Assembly (NCBI RefSeq): GCF_037975245.1
Contig: NC_092573.1
Location: forward strand, 17,412,265-17,476,264
DNA length: 64,000 nucleotides
Direction of reading: 5' to 3'
Source: Apostichopus japonicus
Lineage: Eukaryota; Echinodermata; Holothuroidea; Aspidochirotida; Stichopodidae
Positions 46,902 to 58,484 of this stretch are shown in pieces (position 1 is the stretch's first letter; the number at the start of each line of letters is the position of its first letter). The notes under the pieces were generated by a model. That model was not told where the DNA came from. It saw only the letters and a list, made by a program, of their open reading frames with translations, and searched no databases. A program made the position numbers and the translations under genes.

Positions 46902-47604
46902 GTGGTGCACTATTGGAGCCAAATTTAGCTATAAAAATAAAGCTTAATATGCAACAAACTAATTTATTATTATTAAGCAATCATCGTTTAAATAAAGCTC
47001 AGGGTTCCATGCTTCAATTTAAAATCAGACATTGGATTGGCCGATGTTTAGTACACAGGGGCGTAGTCAGTATGTAGCATTGTATGCCTACACTTTTTTT
47101 GTTATATTTTTTTTAAAAACACCCATAACTCAAATCCATGAGCTTGCTGGACGAGTTTTAGAGTCTAGACAGGAAAAACTATTGAAATGAACATAGCAAG
47201 AACATGGCTAAATTAGGTGTCCTATTCTTCTGTAATCTAGGCTGTCATTTCTATCGCGTGCCGTTTCAATCAACACTCTACCTGCCGAAAAAGGCTAGGA
47301 TCCGATCTTGTTAGTTTTTTAACATAGATCTAGTTAAGAACCCGTTTACGCAGATAATATTTCAGTTGAGAAACATTCCACTGTCAAATAAGCCTATCGT
47401 TGATTAACAGACTTTATAGAGCTGCAGCAATTTTTTGGCTGTTGTTACTGGCTTACTCTGTAAATGTACCTTGCTGATTTTAAATACATTATGTAGTATT
47501 GAATTACTATTTTAACTCGTTTATTTTTGGGTTTTAAAAGTGATATTGAATGAGGTGTCTTAAGTTACCAAGAGGCCAGGGAACTAGAATGAACACTCAG
47601 GAAG
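46902..47604. other. Intron 2 spacer
   Basis: GGGGCGTAGTCAG near 47058 hints at another degenerate interspersed repeat end. Nothing else is seen. Confidence 0.4.
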
Positions 47605-47735
47605 GGCCGTTTCCGGCCATCCGGGAGGGCTTTGTAAAACCAAAAATGTTCTTGTACGCTCCGTGCCAACCGATGGTGGCTCTCCGTTCAGATAATCGTG
47701 CCTACAACTTTGAAAATCCTGGCTACACCCCTGTT
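47605..47735. repeat. Interspersed repeat fragment, copy 2
   Basis: Direct counterpart of 22130-22275, with CCAACCGATGGTGGC and AAAATCCTGGCTAC landmarks. The open frame across it is fortuitous. Confidence 0.7.
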
Positions 47736-48684
47736 ACTAATACTGTCGGCAAAATGTTACATCGTGAAAAGTCACAAAAACATTGATCGATTGTGTTTTG
47801 GGTTCAATAAAATAATTTGCCCGGAATTTTAACCCTCCCCTTCGACCCCTCCCCCAGGATGGTGGTGAGTCAAATATTCAGGTATTAGCCATTTTGACTC
47901 AATGGGAAATTTCTTAGAGGAAACACTGCTTCCAATAAACATGCAGCCACAAGAGCAAGAAATGGTTGTTAGAATTTTTCACACATTTTTTAACTAATTT
48001 TGGGTAGCAATTCTTCAATTAAAAAGTAAATTATGGATAAAAAACTGCCTAAACCTCTAGTCATATTTCGTAATACTGGCTGCTGTTATAGGCCAGTATA
48101 CACACTGTGCTGTAAGCTATTGAGGTCTTGCCGCAGTTGAAATGCCTTACCTTGTGAAATATGTCGACATCTCAGGTACTTCTTCATTTTTTGTTGCAAT
48201 CAATCGTGTTTGCAGTTAGTTTCCAGTTAGCGGATACAATATTTATCGAATCCACGAAATATAAAGCTATGGGTATGTCTCAGTCTCGCTGCCATAATGT
48301 AAGGCTTTCAGAAAGTCACAACTCTACAAAATCAGACACACAAGCGAAGGGAACAACGTGGTAAAGAAAAGCTCCTGATAGATTTAATATTCCATATACA
48401 ACTTTCAAAACTTAAAAAAAGCGTCTCAGTACAATATACATGCCTACTACTGTATATATATCGTCTGTACGTGTTAGCTTGCATCACTAAGTTAGCTCTG
48501 TGTGTATTGTTGTGTTTCTGCTAACTCAGTCACACAGGGCCTATTGTACAGTGTACTCTTTGTAATAATATGATATTTTTTTCCTGCACCTATGGGGTAA
48601 ATCACGGCTGATGATAAATAATTGAGTACACACATTAGATTAACAGGGCAATTGTGGCTAATGAGTTTAAGCATATCATAAAAG
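47736..48684. other. Intron 2 spacer
   Basis: Nothing recognised. Confidence 0.4.
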
Positions 48685-49182
48685 GTTCTACAAACTTCAA
48701 TAAAAATTTGCAAGCCCTGCCCAACAGATCATGCGCCAATCAAATCACTCTGTTTTGTTTACAACAGTTCCCAGGAAAAAATTTACCTCAAATTTAATTA
48801 GGACTTACTTTCACTTTCGTGGCTAGCCTGTGTTAGGTCCATTCTCTTGAATATTATCTTTCTTTCGGTCTTACCTATGTAGCTTCCAAATTGTGTCATT
48901 TCCTTCCATTGCAAGGAATAAACAGGTACTTTCAGACGTTTCCCCGGTGAATTTGGGTAAAAAAGTGGAGGATACGAGTATATAGGTTACATTTGTGTAA
49001 TGAACATGCTGATATCATTCGCGCCATAAGGGCAACAGAAAATGTATTTCTTTCTTTCGATTGTGACAGGTTTTCTCCATTAAACTCACCTGGTCAGAGT
49101 TCATTTAGAATAAGAAACATTGAATCTGCTTCGGAAGTTTGTTTTCTGAAATACATCAGCAAACACGTATTGAGACTTTAAA
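48685..49182 (-). repeat. Interspersed repeat, copy B (inverse of 19077-19575)
   Basis: Diverged inverted copy of the segment at 19077. See that entry for shared landmarks. Confidence 0.8.
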
Positions 49183-49235
49183 TTTTGGTGTCCAAAATTG
49201 TTTTTACAACCTCCTACTACACAATTCATTGGCAT
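49101..49235 (-). pseudogene. THAP-like zinc-finger start, transposon relic
   Basis: The minus strand reads MPMNCVVGGCKNN from about 49235. Met, then C-x4-C with a following KN, is how THAP domains begin; the second zinc ligand pair and the AVPTIF-type end are not found in the 45-residue frame. THAP domains are DNA-binding modules of P-element and Kolobok transposases and of host genes derived from them. Adjacency to a two-copy repeat suggests a dead DNA transposon. Confidence 0.35.
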
Positions 49236-52200
49236 TTTGATTTGAAAAGTACTTATGACAGAGTGTCGCTTCGGTGTAGTGTTAGTGCTAAAATGAATAG
49301 CTTGAACAAAATTTTTCCTCAACCGACTCTGCACATGTATGTCACAGGGTGACCTGCAGTCACGTGAGCGCTTAGGATTTTGTGTGAAATGAGCAAATTC
49401 CTTGTCCAAAAGTGCTAGGTTTGATCAAGTTTTACCAAGTCCCAAAAGAAAATAATACAATGTGCCATACATCAATGGAAAGGTACAGGTGTAAATATTC
49501 TATGTACATATCATAAATATGAACGGATTAGAGAAAGTCGAAATACCACCACCTATGCCTACAGATCTAATTTATTAATCAAAACATACTACAAATGTCA
49601 TACCTGAGATTTTTTTGTCTGCAATTTTATTACAAAAAATATTTGTCTAATAGTTCAGGGTTTTGAAAAAGTGTCTCAGCGCTTTTTTTTTATATTAATT
49701 TGTTTTACTTTTAATGCTTTAAATTGAATTTTATGCTGTTCCCTGTGAGTAAAAGCTATAAACAGAAGTAGAAGTAAGTGGTGTGGTAGTATAATGCAGT
49801 TGGTAGAAGCTTGTCCAAATCAAATTTTCCAGATAAATTCCCCCACAGCTTTCGAGATAATACAAACAAAACAACAGTTGTTGTACTACTTGGTGGAGTG
49901 GAGGACAATGACCTACAGTAGCTATGCACGTTGTTGTTTATATGCTGGCATTCTGGTAGATTATGTTGCATTTATCAGTGTGAACTTTGCCTCAGAGGTT
50001 ACACTTGGTAAATGATAGTGCATGAGACATATTATCAAAGTGATTATTGTGAATTGCTCTATCTTGGAAGAATGAGCATCAAATGTGAGGTCATTGTCAA
50101 CAGAGAAAGGTCAGTCCTATAGTTGACTTCATCATGACATCTAAATGAAAAAAGGTCCTGTAATGGGTGTAATGCTTTACTTTCAGATATAAGGAACGTT
50201 TTTTTCTTTGTTTGTATTGAACGGTTGTTTATAAATTGTTGAGCAGTTTTGCATTGCAGTGGTCACCATGGTAATGTTACCAAAGATGTGCCTTATAATT
50301 ACTCAGCATCCCAACAATCACAAAAAGGCAGGAGGATATTAACACATCAAGCAATTTCACAGAATAAGTTAAAGAGCAGTACTTTTCTTAGATGCCATCA
50401 TTTTGACTCTTCTTACTGCTGTTGATGTGTTGAAATCTAACCCATACATTAAGGGATCAAGATTACTGGGGAAGGAAGGGCAGGGGAGGGGTAATGCCGT
50501 TCTGAAAGAGTAACATGTCTCCAACGATGCAGTGTTCAAGTGTTTGTACTCTTACCAGTTTGTGGCAGTTATAAAATTTGCAGAACCAGTTTTTTGGTTC
50601 ACGATAGTCTTTGTTTATGGCTATGTACACATTTGATTCCGTTCCCACAAACAGTGCCATTGCATTGTAATTCCACATCCTACCTGCTGTGTTAATCCAT
50701 TTGTTTGTAATCGATATGTGACAGAGCATATATGCAGTACATTATAATTTTCAATGATATATTCTTAACTTCATTGTTATTTAAATATATGTTTGTAGTA
50801 GTCTGCTTTTTTTGAAAATATTATCAATTTGATTTTAGAGGGAGCAACACATAGCAAATGCTAGAACGCTATCTGCTTTCGTCCATAAAATTTCTTCAGT
50901 TACTAGGATATTTCCGAACTGAAGAAGGTTTAAGTGTCGTAGGCTCTTGCTGGCTCTGTGTTAATAGAAATGGTTAAATTTGAAAGATATCAGTCTAATA
51001 TCTCCAACTGAGGATTGCCAACAAGTTTTTAATATTTGTAATTTGGAGATTATTACCCTGATGCAAATTTATTATTGGAAATTTTCTCAGTTCAATACTG
51101 CAGCAAAAATCACAACAGATTTTTTGTTAACACTGCAGCTTTCTGAATATAGTTGGTTAATAACTGCTACAGTGGGAAATGAATATGTAGAGTATGGCAT
51201 TAAAACTATATGTCAGGCCTATTAGATGGAAAAACTACACATAGAACAGTAAATTTCTTATCCAGTGAGTTGTCTGCTTTCTTGAAAATGATTTCCACAA
51301 ACTAGGTCAACTTAAAAATGGACAAATATTAAGAGCAAATAAGAAGGAAATTAATTTAATTCTTTGCTCTGGTACCTGTCTCAAATCAGCAATTTTATTT
51401 TGTAACAAAAGCATGACAGATAGCCTTGATAGCACAGCTAAAGTACATCTGTACTGTCCCCAAATATGCTAGAAATTCTGAGTATGGTCATTCATGATAA
51501 AATAATTTACTGCCACCCCAAATGTAGCTCTATCCATACTGAGATGTTTAACTGCACTTCTGAATGTCTGTAAAAAGGAATCAGCACCTCCTGTAAAGTA
51601 GGTTGAAAACTTTTAGTAACTTTTTAATTTGGGGCCAGTACTAATGACCTGTGAAGAAAGAACAGCCCAGCCCTTAAGAGCACTTGATATAACCGAGCAG
51701 ATGTAGCCCAAACTTATAGCAAGTTAGCAACAGCATAAGACGGGGCTTTCATAAGGTTGGGGCTACATCTGGCCCACCATGGATTTTAATCTATCCGCTG
51801 AAAAACGAATTGTCCCTCATTCTTTTACTTCTCTGAAGTGGGCCCTTATTGTCTTGATGAAAGGCTTGATATATACCTGTGTACTATGCACTTTTCTCAT
51901 GTAAGGTAAATTGATATTTTGATACCACTGGCCCTTTGCTTTGAACAACAGTTTTCTATCTGGCCCAATAGAAAATGAACTGAGAGCCCCCCTGTGGATA
52001 AAATTGTTTCTACAGGTCTGCTATTTGGCACATATTGTAAATCTGACTACATAGTTGCCACATACAGTAGTAACCAATTGACCTCTAAATCAATTACAAA
52101 ATGGGGCCAAATTGCTCCTCTTTTGTATGCTATTAATGATCATTGCAGAACTGCTTAGATCTGTCAATTTAGATTTAATTGTTTGTTTGATTAGTATCTC

Positions 52201-53806
52201 AATGGACTAGTATCAATGGAAGTTTGATCAATCCCTTTATCAGACTCAAGACATTCATTGGATAGCATGCATGATATGTAATTTGTAATGTGAAAGTTAC
52301 CATGTACAGTAGGCCTATTTCCAGACCAACATATGCTGGTCAGACATGTTAGTATCTTTGAATATCCCAAATGCTCCCCATGCTAGTCTCCATCCCTCCC
52401 TTTCCCTAGCTTGTTGCTTCCGAGTACCCCTTCCTTGTGCATGCTGTGGCAGAAGGATTTCTTTAGACTTGAGGGATTTTGTGAACACACTTGGATTATG
52501 TTGCTAACATACTGTTTTCTTTAGTCATTTGCCTCGTTAGAAATTCTTTCTGTGTAGGATTATTTTCTCTAGTTTATCTCCAAGATAAAAAAAAATTAAT
52601 TGGGAAATGAAGAATTGCAATTAGAGCAGAATATTTGGAATTATCTGATTTATTTTTGTGCTTCCCTCTTCAGAAATACCTTGAGTTCATCGGCAGCAAT
52701 TGTTGTTTTTAATAATTAAAAGTACATTCAGATTAATTTGGAACATGAAGGCTGGTCGTTGGGAGTAGGTGGTTGGGAGTAGATTATTAACTTTGGGTGA
52801 AATTTCTGCTCCTCTTCCAACCGCTCACAGTGAGCATTCTTACAGTGAAAATTACGAGATAAGAAGTGCGAGATCAAGGCAAAGTGAATGTACGTAGCTT
52901 ACAGTGTACAACTTGACATGTGAAGTTACAATACACAACTATCACACATGCTTTCAGTGTCTCTCTCTTGTATCTGTGGTCTCTGTGATAGAGACTCTGT
53001 GGAAGGAATATAGAAGTAGAGCAAAAAGAAACACCCCACTTAGCTTATGTGTCACCATGAAACTTGTGAAAATAAAGATTGAAACTCCAAAGTTTATTTT
53101 AAAGTTTTGAAACTTTGTTGCTAATTTATCATGTCATATTTAGCAATGTATGTGTCATGTCACAAACCATCTCAGTTGTATTCTAGGAGTGATCTTCAAA
53201 GTTTGGAAAGATAAATAATTATTTTTGTTACTGTCACTATAACGTGGGCGTTACATTTACGGATCAGATCTCCCGTTGATGTTCAGCATAAAGACGAGTT
53301 AAATTGATCTTGAACCTCCGCACATTTCCAGTGGACCCCCACCCCCCTCCCCCCGCTTTGGTAGCAGAGTACTGTACCCTGCGAGCGCTGTGGTCGGTGT
53401 AATAATAGTTACATCCATTGCAAAGGCATCTGACCCCATGCCTCTTCCCTACCCCTTTTCTCCCTGTCACTATTCTCCTCACCCCCTTCCCTCCCTGCCC
53501 TCTCCCTATTGTAAGTGGTGGTTCATTTCACCAGTGAAATGTGTATGATATTTGGCCAATAATGATATACTCGTGTACATGCATTCATAAACTGTAAAGC
53601 TGCAATTAGTAATGGTATAGACACATGGTAGTTCCCTATATCATAAACTTCAAAAGTAAAGAAAAATCTTAAAACATTTTTGTATTCACATGGTGCCTTC
53701 TGTAAATAATCATTATATATATTTATGCAGAGTTCAAATAACTTGTTTGATGTTTCCTATATATTTACTCAACTGCTTTCTTTTTGTTCTTACCTCATCT
53801 TCATAG
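49236..53806. other. Intron 2, 3' part
   Basis: AT-rich, with a C-rich patch at about 53335-53355. No gene or repeat structure is recognised. The intron ends with a pyrimidine-rich tract and CATAG at 53802-53806. Confidence 0.5.
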
Positions 53807-53867
53807 GTCCAAGTCTTTTGGTACATCAGTCTCAAGGGCCATTACAGATGCAGTGAATAAACTGGAG
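53807..53867 (+). CDS. Aster-like gene exon 3
   Basis: A 61-nt exon between acceptor TTCATAG and donor GTAAGA. Its first base completes Arg (AG/G), then it encodes SKSFGTSVSRAITDAVNKLE and ends on a codon boundary. It lies in the linker just before the GRAM domain, where vertebrate relatives have a Ser- and Lys-rich stretch. Both upstream alternatives, exon 2 (ends AG at 16259) and the short first exon (ends AG at 28690), fit its acceptor phase and recreate the same Arg. Confidence 0.75.
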
Positions 53868-56800
53868 GTAAGAGAACATTTTAAAGAAGTTTTCAAGAAT
53901 TATTTGTGTTTTTGCCACATTAATTTCATTTCCCCCCTTCTTTCAATTCTATTCCATGTAGATGATGTTTTTAGTATACAGTACAGTAGTGGTAGGTTTT
54001 TCTTTTAAGGAAAAACATTGCCTCTGTTTTCTAAGCTAAGCATGAAAGTTGTGTATAAAAGAATCAAAACTACAGTATGAAATGTGTCCCTAAAGGAATG
54101 AGGGTGGTATTGAAGAACTTAGCATGCATAGACTCCAGATATGTAACCTGATTAATTCGCTTTGACTTCTGTTGTGAGTACAACGATTCTGTATGCTACC
54201 GTGTTGGACGAATCTAACCGTAATAGTAATTACTGACTTTGTGATACGCGTAATAGTCATTGCCGACTTTGGCAATGCTGCCCATACCAACTTTTGCAAG
54301 GCAGGTAAGAGTGACCTCATAGTGTTTCCTTGGAGGAAATCAAATATAGAGGAGATTAAAAAAAGAAATAAGACGAAGAGATGAACACAAACTGGAACAA
54401 TTTGTGTCACTAGGTTGTTTATAAATATCTTTTTAGATTTTTAAGATCGATTAAAAGCAGAAAAAATGGCTTCGGTTTTCCAAAACAACTTCGCCCATAC
54501 CTGCCTTTCTTTTCTAGGAAATTTTAGCTGACTTTGTGTATATACAAGAGTCAAGATTGAAACGGTTTTTGTCATTAAAATGCTAATTATTTTAGCCATG
54601 CCGGTTGAGCAGAAGAATGTCACTGAAACTTGCACACAAAATTTGCTAAAGTAAATTTAGGTGTTTCTTGGTGAGAAATGCATTGAATGGATTATGGTTT
54701 ATATAATATATATATAAAGACAATGAACTCCTCAAAGGAGTCTCTATATTACATTGATTTGGATATTCCTGCAATACTAAAATCTCAGAGGAAAGCAGTC
54801 CATTAAGCTGATTACTAAGTCTCTAATGTCAAGTCAAAAATTGCAACCAAGGAGGAAAAGTTGAAGATGTAAAGAATATGTTGGAAATTTTAAAAATGGT
54901 CTGATAAATTGCTCAGTCTTTTTTCAGATCTATATGTGCTAAATCAAGCTGCCAAAGATTGGTCCTGCAAAGGCAAAATAAAAGTTTTTTTTAAAAGTTT
55001 AGAAAAAGTTTTGGCAAACTATATGTTCTCTCTAAGAAAGTGAAAAGGAAAGAGAATGATATGGACTTGGCATGGAAATGACTTAAAATAGCAGTACTGA
55101 AGATTAAAAATACCACCTGTATTAAACCTTATTTTGATGATATTGACTGTCAGCTTGACTCAGGAGTTATGAATAACTCCAATGTACAGTAATGCTACCC
55201 TACAGTACTGTTTGTAATACTGTTATATTTGGACTTGTTAAGGCCCCCCCCCCCCCCAAAAAAAAAGAATTAAAAGGGTGTCTTTTCAAAGATTTCCAAG
55301 AAAGATTATCATTGGTCTCTATCTCGAGTCCTATGTACCTCTTCTGATTTATGGCTATTTGCCTCAAATTCCTTTTATGGGTTTTGAGCATTTTTGTTGT
55401 TGTCTTGTCTGCTAGCTGTGTAAGGAAGCAATTACTGTATGCGCTACATATAGAAGGAATTGGATGGCAGTCTAGGTGACTTTGAAGAAACTTCTTTGTC
55501 ATCCAAAAACTGATCAACAGAGAAGGTTTGGAATCAATAGTCCTTTTCCTCTATTCCTCTCAGCAAAGTGAGATTAAACATTCAGACATTAACAGAGAAT
55601 GGGGACATGTACCCTTTTCTTACTCTCTCTCTCTCCCATTTTTTTATCCTTTTCCTATTTTGAAATGCATTAAGCCCTTGAAACTGTAGTGTGTGTGACG
55701 TGTAATGTAAAATTTGGTAAGGTAGTGCACATCACACTAAATGTCAATGTAACAGATTTCTTCCATCCTGTGAGTCATGATGTAATCGCTGAAGTACTTT
55801 TCTGATACCACTGACATGTTTGTACATCAAATTGTATCAATGCAAAAAAATCCTGCCCACTATGACTGGGTTTATACAAAACCTGTTGTTATGCTTGGTC
55901 AAGTTTAAAACATGAAACACTCTTTCAAGTGTACAAAGAAAAGGTCTGATTCGTGCTTGGGATGGGATGTTAATTGTTTCCATATATTAATTTGAGGTAC
56001 AGTATTCCTTTCAGCAGAAATTCAAGGAAAATAGAGTGTTAAAGAAAGTTATGAACATGTCTGGTTCTAAACAAGTAGGAATGTTATTCCTGACAGGAAA
56101 CTGATACCAGAAAATATTATTATGTTGTGGATAAGGCTTTTGTCTCTCATGAGTTCAGAGATAGTACAGCATGAATGATGCAAAGAATGAAAAATCAGTG
56201 GACTATAAAATCAAGACAAATACGGGTGATCATTGTTCCCACTACTAAGGACATTGGTCAAATTTCTTACCTTGTGTCATGTGACTGTTTGAGGAAATTT
56301 CAGGAAGTTCAGTCCAGTGATTTTCAGTGATGCTCAGTACAGTGTCATTTTACACTACCGTGGCAAGGGGTGTGGGGGGGGGGGGCAATTAGTTCTGGTC
56401 ATTTTTTGTAAGATCCTACAGGAGCTATTTTGTGACATAACTAAGGACACATTCTATAGAAATGCATCTCTTTAAAAAACTTGATAAAAAGCATTGCTCT
56501 TAGCAAAAGCCGTAACTGCAGACTGTGAAAACGTGATATAAAATGTTCTTTTGGAATGAGGGACCAATTAGGGATGAGGATTACGGACTAGGGAAAGGTT
56601 GAGAGAATAAACAGGAGCAGGGAATTCATTGATGTGAGACTATTAGAACTTGTGTTCCGTCAGTCTGTTATTATCAGTTGTTCACCACCTATTTCATTAT
56701 TTTCATTGGAAGTTCATTCACTAGAACTAGTGAATTTCTCTCATGAGGTGAAGTTGATGTTTCCAGTTAGGTAATTTTAGACTGTGATTCTAGGGATTAG

Positions 56801-57102
56801 AATCCAAAGGCTTGGTTTTTTCCTTTCCTCCACTTATGTGTGAACAAAAAAAAATTAATTGTGAATATATATACCTGTTTTTGTGATCAGTTTATAATCA
56901 AATCACAGTGTCTACAAGCAGTCTATGATCCTCGTCAATTTGGAGAAAGGAGGACAGTGTAGCCACTACGACAACAGTGTCGCTCCTTTAAGCCTCTTAA
57001 AACTTGATGTACAGTAAAGGTTTGTGTATATTCACTGTACATGTGAAAAGAAGGTGTATCAGAATAATTTCCACCGTGATGGATCACATGCGTTAGTCTC
57101 GT
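53868..57102. other. Intron 3, 5' part
   Basis: Short homopolymer runs (C/A at 55245-55266, G near 56376). No gene or transposon is recognised. Confidence 0.5.
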
Positions 57103-58340
57103 GACATAATCAACCCTTTTTAATTACGGTCGCCATGGTCGCATTGGCGACCACAATTCTCGGCTGGCGATGAGAATTTCTGGAAAAATTAATGCTAGTC
57201 GCCAGCCCTATAATACTGTGGCGATCAGTTTTTGCAACTGAAAATTTCACCAATGCTTTACAAAAAACTAAAATGTACTTACTGACTAAACGCACGTTGC
57301 TTTAAAATTAATATTGAATGGATTTCCCGTTCCAAATTTTCGCAAAGTTCAGAGCAACAATAATTTCCTAAGACCGCTGTACACACATGTTGTAGTGGTT
57401 TACGTTCCATACCGTTGGTCTACGTGTGGTCTTCGTAACATGCATCTAATTCCCATTGACATTGGTCACGGAACATAAGTAGGTCATCGAAATTAGAACT
57501 TGCCCAAGTTCATCGCACCATGGGAACGACCGAACGACACAACAACAACACATTTGAACATTTTCCCGCCATCTGGACGCCGAGTGTAAATTTTGGTGTA
57601 ATATGCAAATTATTGTACTGTGCGGTTAAAACTTAACCTATCGCGACACACATAATTTTGGGAAGCTGTTGTAGAAGTACTGTAACTTTTGTATCAAATG
57701 TAAAGTACTGTAAGGTACTATAATTTATAAAAGACGGTTTTCTTCAGGTGGTAAGGAAAAGGGGTGTTTTGGTGAACTGAATCTCTTTGTATAGTATTTG
57801 GATACGTAAAATGACCATGTACATGCAGTTTCTATTCTCTTTAAGTAAGCTGTACGTAGCATTTTTATCCTTTGTGGATCTTTATTGGAATAAATACGAA
57901 ATGTATTGTTTATCGCCAGTATTTAACGGTAAGCATTTCTTAAATTGTTGTACGTCTTTATACGTCTTTATACGATTCTGTGCACGTACACATGTCCAGT
58001 TATACGTGAGCGGTACTGTAGCTATCGTTTACGTTACGGTATTGTCCCATACATGTGTGTACACACGGGCCTTATGTTGCCACGACTATCAAAGCGCGGG
58101 AATTAGAACTTAATTATACTAGTCTATAGTTCAACGTTAGTGTAGTCAGTACCGGCAGTAGTGCTACTCGATGTTGAGCCTAGGCCTAGTGTTTTTTGTA
58201 CTAATATTTAGCAAATCAAAGTGGCGATCACATTTTCATTCTGGGCGACCAGAATTTGGGAAAAATAAAGATCTAGTAGCCACAGGATTTTCCTCCTGGC
58301 GACCTCATTCACTGGGGAATTTAAAAGGGTTGGACATAAT
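57103..58340. mobile_element. hAT-like non-autonomous element, 1222 bp, perfect 8-bp target duplication
   Basis: GACATAAT occurs at 57103-57110 and 58333-58340. The element between starts CAACCCTTTTTAATT and, inverted, CAACCCTTTTAAATT (14 of 15). Both subterminal regions are crowded with GGCGACC/GGTCGCC-type motifs, as expected for transposase-binding subterminal repeats. No transposase domain is visible; frames at 57110-57295 and 58171-58416 are derived from these motifs. Confidence 0.8.
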
Positions 58341-58484
58341 GAGGGCTGGCTTAGTATCAGGACGGCTGAGAAGAAGTCTTATAGTCTGCGAGCGATTTAA
58401 GAGAGTTAGTTGCTAGGATTGACAAGGATAATGGCCTCAGGAAATTTCTATACTTTTAATGTATCATACTCCATTTTATTCATA
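58341..58484. other. Short spacer
   Basis: Nothing recognised. Confidence 0.4.

Noticed and set aside
47550-47786. 78-codon plus-strand frame
   Set aside because: It overlaps an interspersed repeat fragment also found near 22.1 kb, where the frame is not kept.
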